6,811 bases of DNA, taken from the NCBI GenBank assembly GCA_035623615.1, contig DASPTB010000012.1, forward strand, positions 1-6,811, written 5' to 3'. Positions within the stretch are counted from its first letter, which is position 1; every line of letters begins with the position of its first letter. Shown here in pieces: positions 1 through 6,003 of this stretch. The translations under genes and the position numbers were made by a program. The stretch is from DASPTB01 sp035623615. Its GTDB lineage: Bacteria > Actinomycetota > UBA4738. Under the pieces are notes generated by a model. It saw only the letters and a program-made list of their open reading frames with translations, was not told the DNA's origin and did no database searches.

Positions 1-747
1 GACGCCGCCGAGGATCTGCTGGTTCAGGTAGTCGCCGACCGCCGGGACGAACGTCAGCAGGAACGCTGCGAAGATCCCCGGGATGGTCAACGGGAACACG
101 ACGCGCATGAACGCCTCGCGACGGCTCGAGTACAGGTCGCCCGCCGCCTCGATCAGCCGGTAGTCGATTCGCTCCATGGCGACGTACAGCGGCAGCGCCG
201 TGAACGGCAGGTAGTTGTACGCGATGCCGGCGATGACCGCCGTGCTGGTCGCCAGGATGTGGAAGTTCTGCGGGAGGAGGTGCAGGTTCTTGAGCGTTCC
301 CAGCACGATGCCCTGGTCGGAGAGGATGAACTGCCACGCAAGGCTTCGGATGATGAACGACACGAAGAACGGCACCAGGAGCATCAGCAGGAAGAAGTTC
401 TTCCACTTCCCGCCGTGGAACGCGATCCAATAGGCGAGCGGGAAGGAGACGATCAAGCAGATGATGGTCGCGGCGCCCGCGTACCAGATCGAGCGAAGGA
501 ACTCCGTCTTGTGAAGGGAGAGTTGCTGCCCGAACTCGCCCCAGTTCCAGGTGAGCTGGTAGCCGTGGAGGACGTCGCCGGTCTCCAGAGCGAAGAACAG
601 CATCATGACCAGCGGGATGAGGAACAGCACGATCAGCCAGAACCCACCGGGCAGCGACAGCAGGTACGGCGCCAGCCTCTTGCCGGCGCGTCCCTTCGGC
701 TTGCGCCGGACGGCTACTCCGTGATCGGCACGAACAGGTTGTTCCAC
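1..747 (-). CDS. potB: Polyamine ABC transporter permease, PotB type (3' end cut by window edge)
   Basis: This is an inner-membrane permease subunit of a spermidine/putrescine-type ABC importer. The 249 visible residues show a basic N-terminus (RRKPKGRAGKR, about 14-24) and hydrophobic helices near residues 28-52, 86-110, 119-140, 160-185 and 207-228. The cytoplasmic EAA loop that docks on the ATPase is clear: IEAAGDLYSSRREAF begins at residue 189, followed by FPLTIPG and then VPAVGDYLNQQILGG, as in PotB proteins. PotB proteins are about 275-310 residues, so roughly 30-60 C-terminal residues are missing. The start chosen is a GTG at 745-747 inside the binding-protein gene. A GGAG at 756-759 lies 8 nt upstream, and no ATG gives a full first helix. 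It overlaps the upstream gene by 34 nt, which suggests coupled translation. PotC is expected next, to the left. Family assignment is firm. The exact polyamine is inferred. Confidence 0.9.
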   Translation of the reverse strand, partial: MEQPVRADHGVAVRRKPKGRAGKRLAPYLLSLPGGFWLIVLFLIPLVMMLFFALETGDVLHGYQLTWNWGEFGQQLSLHKTEFLRSIWYAGAATIICLIVSFPLAYWIAFHGGKWKNFFLLMLLVPFFVSFIIRSLAWQFILSDQGIVLGTLKNLHLLPQNFHILATSTAVIAGIAYNYLPFTALPLYVAMERIDYRLIEAAGDLYSSRREAFMRVVFPLTIPGIFAAFLLTFVPAVGDYLNQQILGGV

Positions 748-1982
748 GCGTTGAGCTCCGTCTGGTTCTTGTACTGGTAGTACGGCCGGGAGAGCGCAAC
801 CATCGAGGCAGTCGGGAACACGAGGGGGCTGTTGGCCACCACCGGGTCCTTCAGCTGGGTCCTGATGACGTCCTGCGCCGCCGGCACGGGGCACACGTAG
901 TTGTTGTAGTCCTCGATCACCGCCTGGACCGACGGGTTGTACACGTAGTCCATGTACGTCATCGCGTCGAGCGGGTTCGCCGCGTACAGCGGGATGCACA
1001 TGTTGTCGGTCCAGAACATGGCGCCCTCGGTCGGGATGACGGCCTTCAGGTTCTTGTAGCCGGACAGGTTCGCCTGGAAGATGTCGCCCGACCACGCCAT
1101 CGAGATGACGGTGTCGCCGTTCTTCAGGGCGTTGATGTAGCTCTGGTCGTAGTAGTTGCGGACGAGCCCCGCCGACTTCTGCGAGTTGAGCTTGTCGGCC
1201 GCGGCCTTCCACTGCGCCTGTGTCGACGTGGCCGGCTTGACGTTCGTGGCGAGCAGTCCAACGCTCCCGAGCTCCTGCGGGTCGGACATCATCCCGATGT
1301 GGCCCTTGTAGGTGGGATCGAAGAGCGACTGGACGCTCGTGATGGGCGTCTTGATCTCGTCGGTGTTGTACGCCATGCACGTGTACCCCGACTGCCACGC
1401 CATCGTGTACCTGTTCCCGTGGTCCCACGACGGGTTCTTCACGAGCGGGCTCGCGTACTTGTCGAAGTTCGGCATCTTGCTGTGGTCGAGCGGCGTCAGC
1501 CAGCCGAACTCCTTCAGGTAGCCGAGGGCCGGCGAGTTGTTCGTCATCACGATGATGTCGTAGCCCGTCGGCTGGCCCGCCTGCAGGCTCGGCTGGATCT
1601 TCGCGAAGAATCCGGTGTTGTCCTGGATCACCTCGCGGTAGTCGACCTTGATCCCGGTCTCCTGGGTGAACTTGATCAGCGACGGATGCTTCCCGTGCGA
1701 CACGTCGATGTAGTACGGCCAGTTGGCGAACTCCAGCTGATGGTGCAGCGTCTGCTTGTTCCACCACGACGCCGTGCCGACGCCCGCGTTCGGCAGCGCG
1801 CTGGCTCCGCCTCCGGACGGAAGCGCCCCCTTGGTTCCGCACGCCGCCAGGAACGCCGCCAGACCGAGCGTCCCCGCCCCCATCCCCGTGTACTTCAGCA
1901 TCTGCCGCCGCGAGTACCGCGGCTGGCTCAGCCCGCGCCAGAGAGACGGGTCGATGTGCGAAGGGTCGATCTCGTCCGTCAT
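714..1982 (-). CDS. potD: Polyamine-type ABC transporter substrate-binding lipoprotein, PotD/PotF family, Tat signal
   Basis: This 422-residue extracytoplasmic solute-binding protein would deliver a polyamine-like ligand to the permease pair. The N-terminus carries a Tat-like motif SRRQMLK (24-30), a hydrophobic segment, and the lipobox LAAC with Cys48 as the likely lipidated residue. A Gly/Ser/Ala linker follows to about residue 70. The mature part matches E. coli PotD as I remember it: NWPYY (87-91) for NWTEY, AWSGD (296-300) for IWNGS, and FWTDN (323-327) for FWMDS. Trp297, Trp324 and Asp326 therefore sit where PotD holds the polyamine, and Glu237 in SDPQE may match its ligand-binding glutamate. 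The start is ATG 1980-1982, which overlaps the ATPase stop as ATGA and follows a strong GGGAGGAGGAG. A longer reading from 2048 would extend into the ATPase gene and lacks support. The long N-terminal tail before the Tat motif is typical of actinobacterial members. Ligand identity is not proven. Confidence 0.92.
   Translation of the reverse strand: MTDEIDPSHIDPSLWRGLSQPRYSRRQMLKYTGMGAGTLGLAAFLAACGTKGALPSGGGASALPNAGVGTASWWNKQTLHHQLEFANWPYYIDVSHGKHPSLIKFTQETGIKVDYREVIQDNTGFFAKIQPSLQAGQPTGYDIIVMTNNSPALGYLKEFGWLTPLDHSKMPNFDKYASPLVKNPSWDHGNRYTMAWQSGYTCMAYNTDEIKTPITSVQSLFDPTYKGHIGMMSDPQELGSVGLLATNVKPATSTQAQWKAAADKLNSQKSAGLVRNYYDQSYINALKNGDTVISMAWSGDIFQANLSGYKNLKAVIPTEGAMFWTDNMCIPLYAANPLDAMTYMDYVYNPSVQAVIEDYNNYVCPVPAAQDVIRTQLKDPVVANSPLVFPTASMVALSRPYYQYKNQTELNAWNNLFVPITE
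756..759 (-). promoter_or_regulatory. Ribosome binding site deciding the permease start
   Basis: GGAG sits 8 nt before the GTG at 745-747, within the 3' end of the binding-protein gene. It supports a start 34 nt inside that gene; the alternative is a permease lacking its basic N-terminal tail. Confidence 0.6.
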
Positions 1983-3106
1983 GTCTCCTCCTCCCAGTCG
2001 GCCAGCGGCTCGGACGGAGTCACGACGAACGTGTGCTCCGGCTTCCACACCAGCCGTACCTGCTCACCCGCGCGTGGCGGGTCCTCGTCGCCGAGGTTCT
2101 GCTCGAACGCGGTCACCGTCTTGCCCGTGGGCAACTCGACCGAGTACTGGTGGCTCACGCCGATGAACGTCACCATGCGAAGCATCCCCGAGACCTCGTT
2201 CCATCCGTCCGAGGACTCGCCGGCCCGCTCGATCCGGATCTTCTCGGGCCGCACGCCGGCGCGGACGACGTTCGCCGTACCGGATACGCGCTCGACCGGC
2301 ACCTGGATCGTCGTGCCCCCCTCGAGCAGCACGGTCGCAAGGGCCCCGTTGCGCTCCTTGACCTCGGCGTCCAGGAGGTTCGAGGCCCCAAGGAACCCCG
2401 CCACGAACTCGGTCTGCGGGTTCTCGTAGACATCCGCCGGCTCGCCGATCTGCTCGATCTTGCCGTGCCGCATGACGGCGAGGCGGTTGGACATCGTCAT
2501 CGCCTCTTCCTGGTCGTGGGTGACGTAGACGAAGGTGATCCCGACCTCTTCCTGGATGCGCTTGAGCTCCAGTTGCATCTGCTTGCGGAGCTTGAGGTCG
2601 AGCGCACCGAGCGGCTCGTCCAGCAGGAGCACCTTTGGATGGTTGACGAGCGCCCTGGCCAGCGCGACGCGCTGCTGCTGGCCGCCCGACAGCTGGGACG
2701 GCTTGCGCGTCTCGAACCCCGGCAGATCCACGAGCCGGAGGGCCTCGGTCACCCGGGTCTTGACCTGCGACTTCTCGACCTTCTTGCGGCGCAGACCGAA
2801 CGCCACGTTCTCGAACACGTCGAGGTGGGGGAACAGCGCGTAGGACTGGAAAACGGTGTTGATGTCCCGCTTGTACGGGGGGAGCCCCGTGACGTCCTGC
2901 TCGCCCAGGTACACGGTGCCGGCGCTCGGCTCCTCGAAGCCGCCGATCATCCGCAGCGTCGTCGTCTTGCCGCAGCCGGAGGGGCCCAGCATGCTGAAGA
3001 ACTCGCCGCGAGCGATGTCGAGGTCGAGGTCGTCCACGGCCTTGACCTCGTTGAAGGCTTTGGTGACGCGTTCCAGCCGGACGTCGACCTCTCCGGACGC
3101 ACCCAT
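1979..3106 (-). CDS. potA: Spermidine/putrescine import ATP-binding protein, PotA type
   Basis: This is the cytoplasmic ATPase that powers the importer encoded downstream. The 375 residues contain a complete nucleotide-binding domain: Walker A GPSGCGKTT (41-49), Q-loop Gln87 in TVFQSYALFPH, signature LSGGQQQRV (139-147), Walker B VLLLDEP (159-165), D-loop LGALD (166-170) and switch His197 in THDQEEA. A C-terminal TOBE-type regulatory/ligand domain spans about 240-370 (GVRPEKIRIE, FIGVSHQYSVEL). VFQSYALFPHLDVFENVAFGL is characteristic of the PotA/CUT1-like group, and length fits PotA (about 370-380). I chose ATG 3104-3106 because GAGGGGAG (3112-3119) sits 5-7 nt upstream. A TTG at 3155-3157 or a GTG at 3146-3148 would add 17 or 14 residues outside the conserved domain. 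It is the first gene of the operon, and its stop overlaps the next start (ATGA, 1979-1982). Confidence 0.93.
   Translation of the reverse strand: MGASGEVDVRLERVTKAFNEVKAVDDLDLDIARGEFFSMLGPSGCGKTTTLRMIGGFEEPSAGTVYLGEQDVTGLPPYKRDINTVFQSYALFPHLDVFENVAFGLRRKKVEKSQVKTRVTEALRLVDLPGFETRKPSQLSGGQQQRVALARALVNHPKVLLLDEPLGALDLKLRKQMQLELKRIQEEVGITFVYVTHDQEEAMTMSNRLAVMRHGKIEQIGEPADVYENPQTEFVAGFLGASNLLDAEVKERNGALATVLLEGGTTIQVPVERVSGTANVVRAGVRPEKIRIERAGESSDGWNEVSGMLRMVTFIGVSHQYSVELPTGKTVTAFEQNLGDEDPPRAGEQVRLVWKPEHTFVVTPSEPLADWEEET
1987..1995 (-). promoter_or_regulatory. Strong ribosome binding site for the substrate-binding protein gene
   Basis: The transcript reads GGGAGGAGG here, 4 nt before the ATG at 1982 (7 nt if the upstream GGAGG is used). 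It lies inside the last codons of the ATPase gene. Such a purine-rich site at an ATGA junction fixes the binding-protein start and fits higher synthesis of the binding protein than of the ATPase. Confidence 0.75.
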
Positions 3107-3294
3107 CTCCGCTCCCCTCGCCCCTGCTTGGACAATGGATTGTGCCACGTCGGACAACCTACCGTGGAGCCGTCGCCGGACGCTAGCCGGTCGGGCGCCC
3201 CGAGGGGGACGGTCCGTGGGGCAAAACGGTCGTAATCGCTTTGTACGGGCCGGACAGGGCGGGGAGCAGCCGCCTGGAAGCTAAGGTCGAGCCG
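3107..3294. other. Divergent intergenic region between potA and the MFS gene
   Basis: These 188 nt separate two divergently transcribed starts, so promoters in both directions are expected here. Shine-Dalgarno sites are visible for both genes: GAGGGGAG at 3112-3119 (minus) and AAGG at 3283-3286 (plus). I could not find a convincing sigma-70-type -35/-10 pair on either strand, nor a riboswitch. A small GC palindrome (CCCCGAGGGG core) lies near 3199-3208, but its loop would be too short for a stable hairpin. Boundaries depend on the start codons chosen; TTG starts at 3157 (minus) and 3241 (plus) would shrink the region to 83 nt. Confidence 0.5.
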
Positions 3295-4446
3295 GTGCGC
3301 TCGAGTCGCCCGTCAAGTGAGGAATCGACCGCTCGCCGCCCGTTTTGGCCGGTCGCGGTCCTCTCCGCCTACGACGCGATCGGCTACGGGCTGGTTGGCC
3401 CGGTTCTGCCGGCCCTGCGGGCCCGCGCCGACGCCACCTCGCTCGAGGCCTCGGTCATCTTCGCCGGATTCGCCGTCGGGATGCTGGTCGGGTTCGCCCT
3501 GGCCGGCGTCGCGATCCGCAGGACGGGTCCCCGTTCCGCCGCCCTCGCCGGCGTCGGCCTGCACATCGCCGGCGACCTGCTCTTCATCCTCGGGCACTCG
3601 CCCGGCATCTACCTCGCCGCGCGCATGGCCCAGGGTCTCGGCTCCGGCGCGCTGTGGATGGCATCGACGTTCACCGTCCTCAGCTGGTGGCCCGAGCGGC
3701 CGGGCCCGAAGCTCGGCCGGATGCTCTCCTCTTATGCGGTGGGCTCGGTCCTCGGCCCGCTCCTCGCTGCGCTCGGCGGCGCCGTCCTGCCCTTCGCCGG
3801 GGACCTCGCGCTGGCGAGCGCCGGGCTCGTCGCCGCGGCGTCCATGCCCGCACGACACGGCCGGACGTTCAACTGGGGCCTCGCGGTCCTGCGCGACCGG
3901 CGCCTCGCGTTCGGCTCGCTCGTCGCGCTGCTGGAAGCCCTGCTCTTCGCCGCCCTCGAGGGCTCGTACACGCTGCGTTTCTCCGATCAGCTCTCTCAGC
4001 GCCTCCTCGGCCTGCTGATCGCGCTCACGACGGTCGCCTTCGGTCTCGGGGCCGCGCTGCCGGCGGCGGGCGCGAGCGGGATCCGGGGACGCCGCGCCTC
4101 CCAGACGGCGCTCGTCGTCTGCGCGGCCGCGGTGCTCGCGCTCGGCGGCTCGTCCGTGGCGCCGCTCTGGTTCGGCGCCGCCGTCGTCCTCGGCCTCGCC
4201 CTCGGCGTGACCGAGACGGGCGCGGTGTCGATGGTGGCCGCGACCCCGGAGGAGTCGATGCTCACGGCGATGACGGCCGCCTCGCAAGCCTTCGCCGTCG
4301 GCTATCTGATCGGGGCGCCGCTCGCGACCTGGCTCACCGAGTGGGCTGGAAACGTCTGGTCCGCGGTCGTCCTCGCGTGCGCGGCGCTGGCGACCGCGGC
4401 CGCGGCCTACGCCGTCCCGGTCTCGCGGCCGAGGCGCACCGCGTGA
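3295..4446 (+). CDS. MFS transporter, 12-helix drug/metabolite exporter-like
   Basis: This 383-residue membrane protein looks like a major facilitator superfamily secondary transporter. The first helix (about 18-40, WPVAVLSAYDAIGYGLVGPVLP) is followed by a degenerate motif A between helices 2 and 3 (GFALAGVAIRRTGPR, 66-80) in which the usual Asp is absent. A motif-B-like RMAQGLGSGA (110-119) comes next, then a motif-C-like GSVLGPLLAALGG (150-162), a signature of proton-driven antiporters. A central basic loop near 184-203 and a second hydrophobic half complete the fold. I chose GTG 3295 because AAGG lies 8 nt upstream; a TTG at 3241 would add 18 residues but has no visible ribosome site. It is transcribed away from the transporter operon and converges on the dehydrogenase gene. 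Substrate is unknown: export of an amine or aldehyde-pathway product is possible from context only. Confidence 0.82.
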   Translation: MRSSRPSSEESTARRPFWPVAVLSAYDAIGYGLVGPVLPALRARADATSLEASVIFAGFAVGMLVGFALAGVAIRRTGPRSAALAGVGLHIAGDLLFILGHSPGIYLAARMAQGLGSGALWMASTFTVLSWWPERPGPKLGRMLSSYAVGSVLGPLLAALGGAVLPFAGDLALASAGLVAAASMPARHGRTFNWGLAVLRDRRLAFGSLVALLEALLFAALEGSYTLRFSDQLSQRLLGLLIALTTVAFGLGAALPAAGASGIRGRRASQTALVVCAAAVLALGGSSVAPLWFGAAVVLGLALGVTETGAVSMVAATPEESMLTAMTAASQAFAVGYLIGAPLATWLTEWAGNVWSAVVLACAALATAAAAYAVPVSRPRRTA

Positions 4447-4453
4447 AGGACCG

Positions 4454-4475
4454 CGCCCGCGGCTGCCCGCGCGCG
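4454..4475. terminator. Weak GC hairpin in the convergent gap
   Basis: The 54-nt gap between two converging genes contains an imperfect hairpin: CGCGG (4458-4462), loop CTGC, CCGCG (4467-4471), then one mismatch and three more pairs outward. No T-tract follows on either strand. It could end both transcripts, but such short GC stems are frequent by chance in DNA of this composition. Confidence 0.25.
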
Positions 4476-4500
4476 AGCGCCCGTGCGACCGGCGCGCCGA

Positions 4501-5925
4501 TTACAGCGCGATGTTCGACAGGACGAGGATCTTCTCCTCGGTCATGGAATCCATGGCCCAGCGAAGCCCCTCGCGCCCGTAGCCCGAGTCTTTGGCGCCG
4601 CCGTACGGCATTTGATCTGCACGCCAAGCACTCTGGTCGTTGACCACGACGCCACCGACCTGCAGCTCGCGATGCGCGAGCATCGCGCGCTCGAGGCTGG
4701 TCGTGAAGACGCCGGCCTGCAGGCCGAACTCCGAGTCGTTCACGAGGTCGAGCGCCTGCTCGAACGTCTCGTAGCGCTCGACGGTGGTCACCGGACCGAA
4801 CACCTCCTGGCAGCGCACCTTCATGTCCGCGCTCGTGTTCGCCAGGACCGTGGGCTGGTAGATCGTGCCCTCGCGCGCGCCGCCGGTCAGGACCTCGGCG
4901 CCGCCGGCGACCGCCTCCTTGACCCACTCGTCGATGCGGTCGAGCGCGCCGCGGTCGATCACGGGACCCACGTCGACGGTCGGGTCCATCGGGTCGCCGA
5001 CCTTCAGGCTCTGCACCTGCTTGACGAGCCGCGCGACGAAGTCCTCGTAGACCTCCGACTGGACGAAGATGCGCTGCACCGAGATGCACGACTGGCCGGC
5101 CTGGTAGTAGCCGCCGAACGCGATGCGCTGCGCCGCCCAGTCGAGGTCGGCGTCGGAGTGGACGATGACGCCGGCGTTCCCGCCCAACTCGAGCGTCACG
5201 TGCTTGCGCGAGTCGAGCTCCTTCAGGTCCCACCCGATCCCCGAGCCCGTGAACGAGAACTTCTTGAAGCGCCGGTCGGCCACGAGCTTCTCGGCGCGCG
5301 AGCCGGGGAGCGTCAGCACCGACAGCATCCCCTTGGGGAGGTCGGTCTTGGCGACCTCCTCGGCCAGCAGCAGCGAGCCGAGCGGCGTCTGCCCGGCGGG
5401 CTTGATCACGATCGGCGCGCCGACCGCGAGCGCCGGCGCCAGCTTGTGGGCCACCAGGTTCACCGGGAAGTTGAACGGCGTGATCCCGAGCACCGGCCCC
5501 AGCGGGAACCGTCGCAAGATCGCCGCCCGTCCTTCCATCCCGGGATCGGCATCGAGGTTCATGAACTCGCCGCCGGCGCGGCGCGTCTCCTCGGCGGCCC
5601 ACCGGAACGTCGTCACCGCGCGGCTGGCCTCCACTTTCGACCACTTGAGCGGCTTGCCGCCTTCCCGAGCGATGCTCTCCGCGAACTCGTCGACGCGAGC
5701 GGCGATCCCCCGCGAGACCTGCATGAGCGCCTCAGCGCGGACGTGCGTCGGGAGCACGCGCGACTCGTCGAAGGCCGCGACGGCCGCCCGGACCGCGTCC
5801 TCGGCGTCGGCGTCGGTCGGGACGCCCACCTCGGCCACGAGCGAGTCGTCGTAGGGGCTCAGGACCTCCTTCGTCCCCTCGCCCGTGCGCCACTCACCGG
5901 CCACGTAGAACGGTCTGATCGTCAT
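4501..5925 (-). CDS. NAD(P)-dependent aldehyde dehydrogenase, lactaldehyde/phosphonoacetaldehyde/GapN-like subfamily
   Basis: This complete 474-residue cytoplasmic enzyme should oxidise an aldehyde to its acid with NAD(P). The ALDH core is intact: Asn152 in PFNFP, Lys175 in VIKPA, FTGS (225-228), general-base Glu246 in LELGGN, nucleophile Cys280 in GQSCISVQR, and Glu374 in QEVFGP. The strings GQSCISVQRIFV, NDSEFGLQAGVFT and MPYGGAKDSGYGREG point to the ALDH branch that includes lactaldehyde, phosphonoacetaldehyde and non-phosphorylating glyceraldehyde-3-phosphate dehydrogenases. It does not look like the PatD branch of its neighbour. The start is ATG 5923-5925, with GGAAGG 10 nt and GGAG 2 nt upstream. 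It lies 78 nt after the PatD-like gene on the same strand, with a hairpin between. Physiological substrate is unknown; succinate semialdehyde or another aldehyde of amine breakdown would fit the context, but this is inference. Confidence 0.9.
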   Translation of the reverse strand: MTIRPFYVAGEWRTGEGTKEVLSPYDDSLVAEVGVPTDADAEDAVRAAVAAFDESRVLPTHVRAEALMQVSRGIAARVDEFAESIAREGGKPLKWSKVEASRAVTTFRWAAEETRRAGGEFMNLDADPGMEGRAAILRRFPLGPVLGITPFNFPVNLVAHKLAPALAVGAPIVIKPAGQTPLGSLLLAEEVAKTDLPKGMLSVLTLPGSRAEKLVADRRFKKFSFTGSGIGWDLKELDSRKHVTLELGGNAGVIVHSDADLDWAAQRIAFGGYYQAGQSCISVQRIFVQSEVYEDFVARLVKQVQSLKVGDPMDPTVDVGPVIDRGALDRIDEWVKEAVAGGAEVLTGGAREGTIYQPTVLANTSADMKVRCQEVFGPVTTVERYETFEQALDLVNDSEFGLQAGVFTTSLERAMLAHRELQVGGVVVNDQSAWRADQMPYGGAKDSGYGREGLRWAMDSMTEEKILVLSNIAL

Positions 5926-5935
5926 GGCTCCATCA

Positions 5936-5941
5936 CCTTCC
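5936..5941 (-). promoter_or_regulatory. Ribosome binding site of the complete aldehyde dehydrogenase gene
   Basis: GGAAGG lies 10 nt before the ATG at 5925, and a second GGAG (5928-5931) lies only 2 nt before it. The first has somewhat long spacing and the second is too close, so translation strength is hard to predict. The site falls just after the inverted repeat at 5950-5982. Confidence 0.5.
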
Positions 5942-5949
5942 GAAACGTG

Positions 5950-5982
5950 GCGTTCCCGGGCCTCCGAGCGACCCGGGAACGC
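5950..5982 (-). terminator. Perfect 11-bp inverted repeat between the two dehydrogenase genes (probable terminator or processing hairpin)
   Basis: The arms GCGTTCCCGGG (5950-5960) and CCCGGGAACGC (5972-5982) are perfect inverted repeats with an 11-nt loop. In the leftward transcript the hairpin begins 21 nt after the PatD-like stop and ends 24 nt before the next start. Only a short CACGTTTC follows, so there is no classic U-tract. It could be a tractless terminator, as is often seen in high-GC Gram-positives, an mRNA-stabilising or attenuating hairpin, or, as DNA, an operator. The structure is certain; its role is not. Confidence 0.65.
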
Positions 5983-6003
5983 ACCGTCACTCTCCTCGCG
6001 CCG

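Noticed and set aside
259..780. Open frame of 173 codons on the plus strand opposite the permease gene
   Set aside because: It is rich in Glu, Gln, Arg and Asp, the expected antisense reading of a hydrophobic membrane protein, and has no recognisable fold.
1983..2048. Upstream extension of the binding protein by 22 residues
   Set aside because: It would push the start into the ATPase gene, lacks a comparable ribosome site, and places more residues ahead of an already long tail before the Tat motif. The ATGA junction at 1979-1982 is much better supported.
2033..3235. Long open frame of 400 codons on the plus strand opposite the ATPase gene
   Set aside because: It is antisense to a gene with every ABC ATPase motif intact. 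Its product is a low-complexity Arg/Leu/Val/Asp-rich string with no recognisable domain, as expected from GC-rich third positions on the other strand.
4491..4498. GGCGCGCC palindrome next to the dehydrogenase stop
   Set aside because: An 8-bp GC palindrome with no loop is expected by chance at this composition and forms no terminator.
3345..4643. Open frame of 432 codons on the plus strand overlapping the MFS gene in another frame
   Set aside because: The product is dominated by Arg, Gly, Ala and Pro, runs past the MFS stop into the opposing dehydrogenase gene, and shows no domain. It is a composition shadow.
4334..5644. Open frame of 436 codons on the minus strand in another frame of the dehydrogenase gene
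   Set aside because: The product is Arg/Gly-rich without motifs and overlaps a complete ALDH with all catalytic residues, so it is a frame shadow.
5922..5933. Three-codon reading frame (ATG GAG CCA TGA) overlapping the start of the complete dehydrogenase gene
   Set aside because: Its stop overlaps the true ATG, which could suggest reinitiation control, but it has only a poor ribosome site of its own (GGAAGG 2 nt upstream), and such tiny frames arise often by chance.
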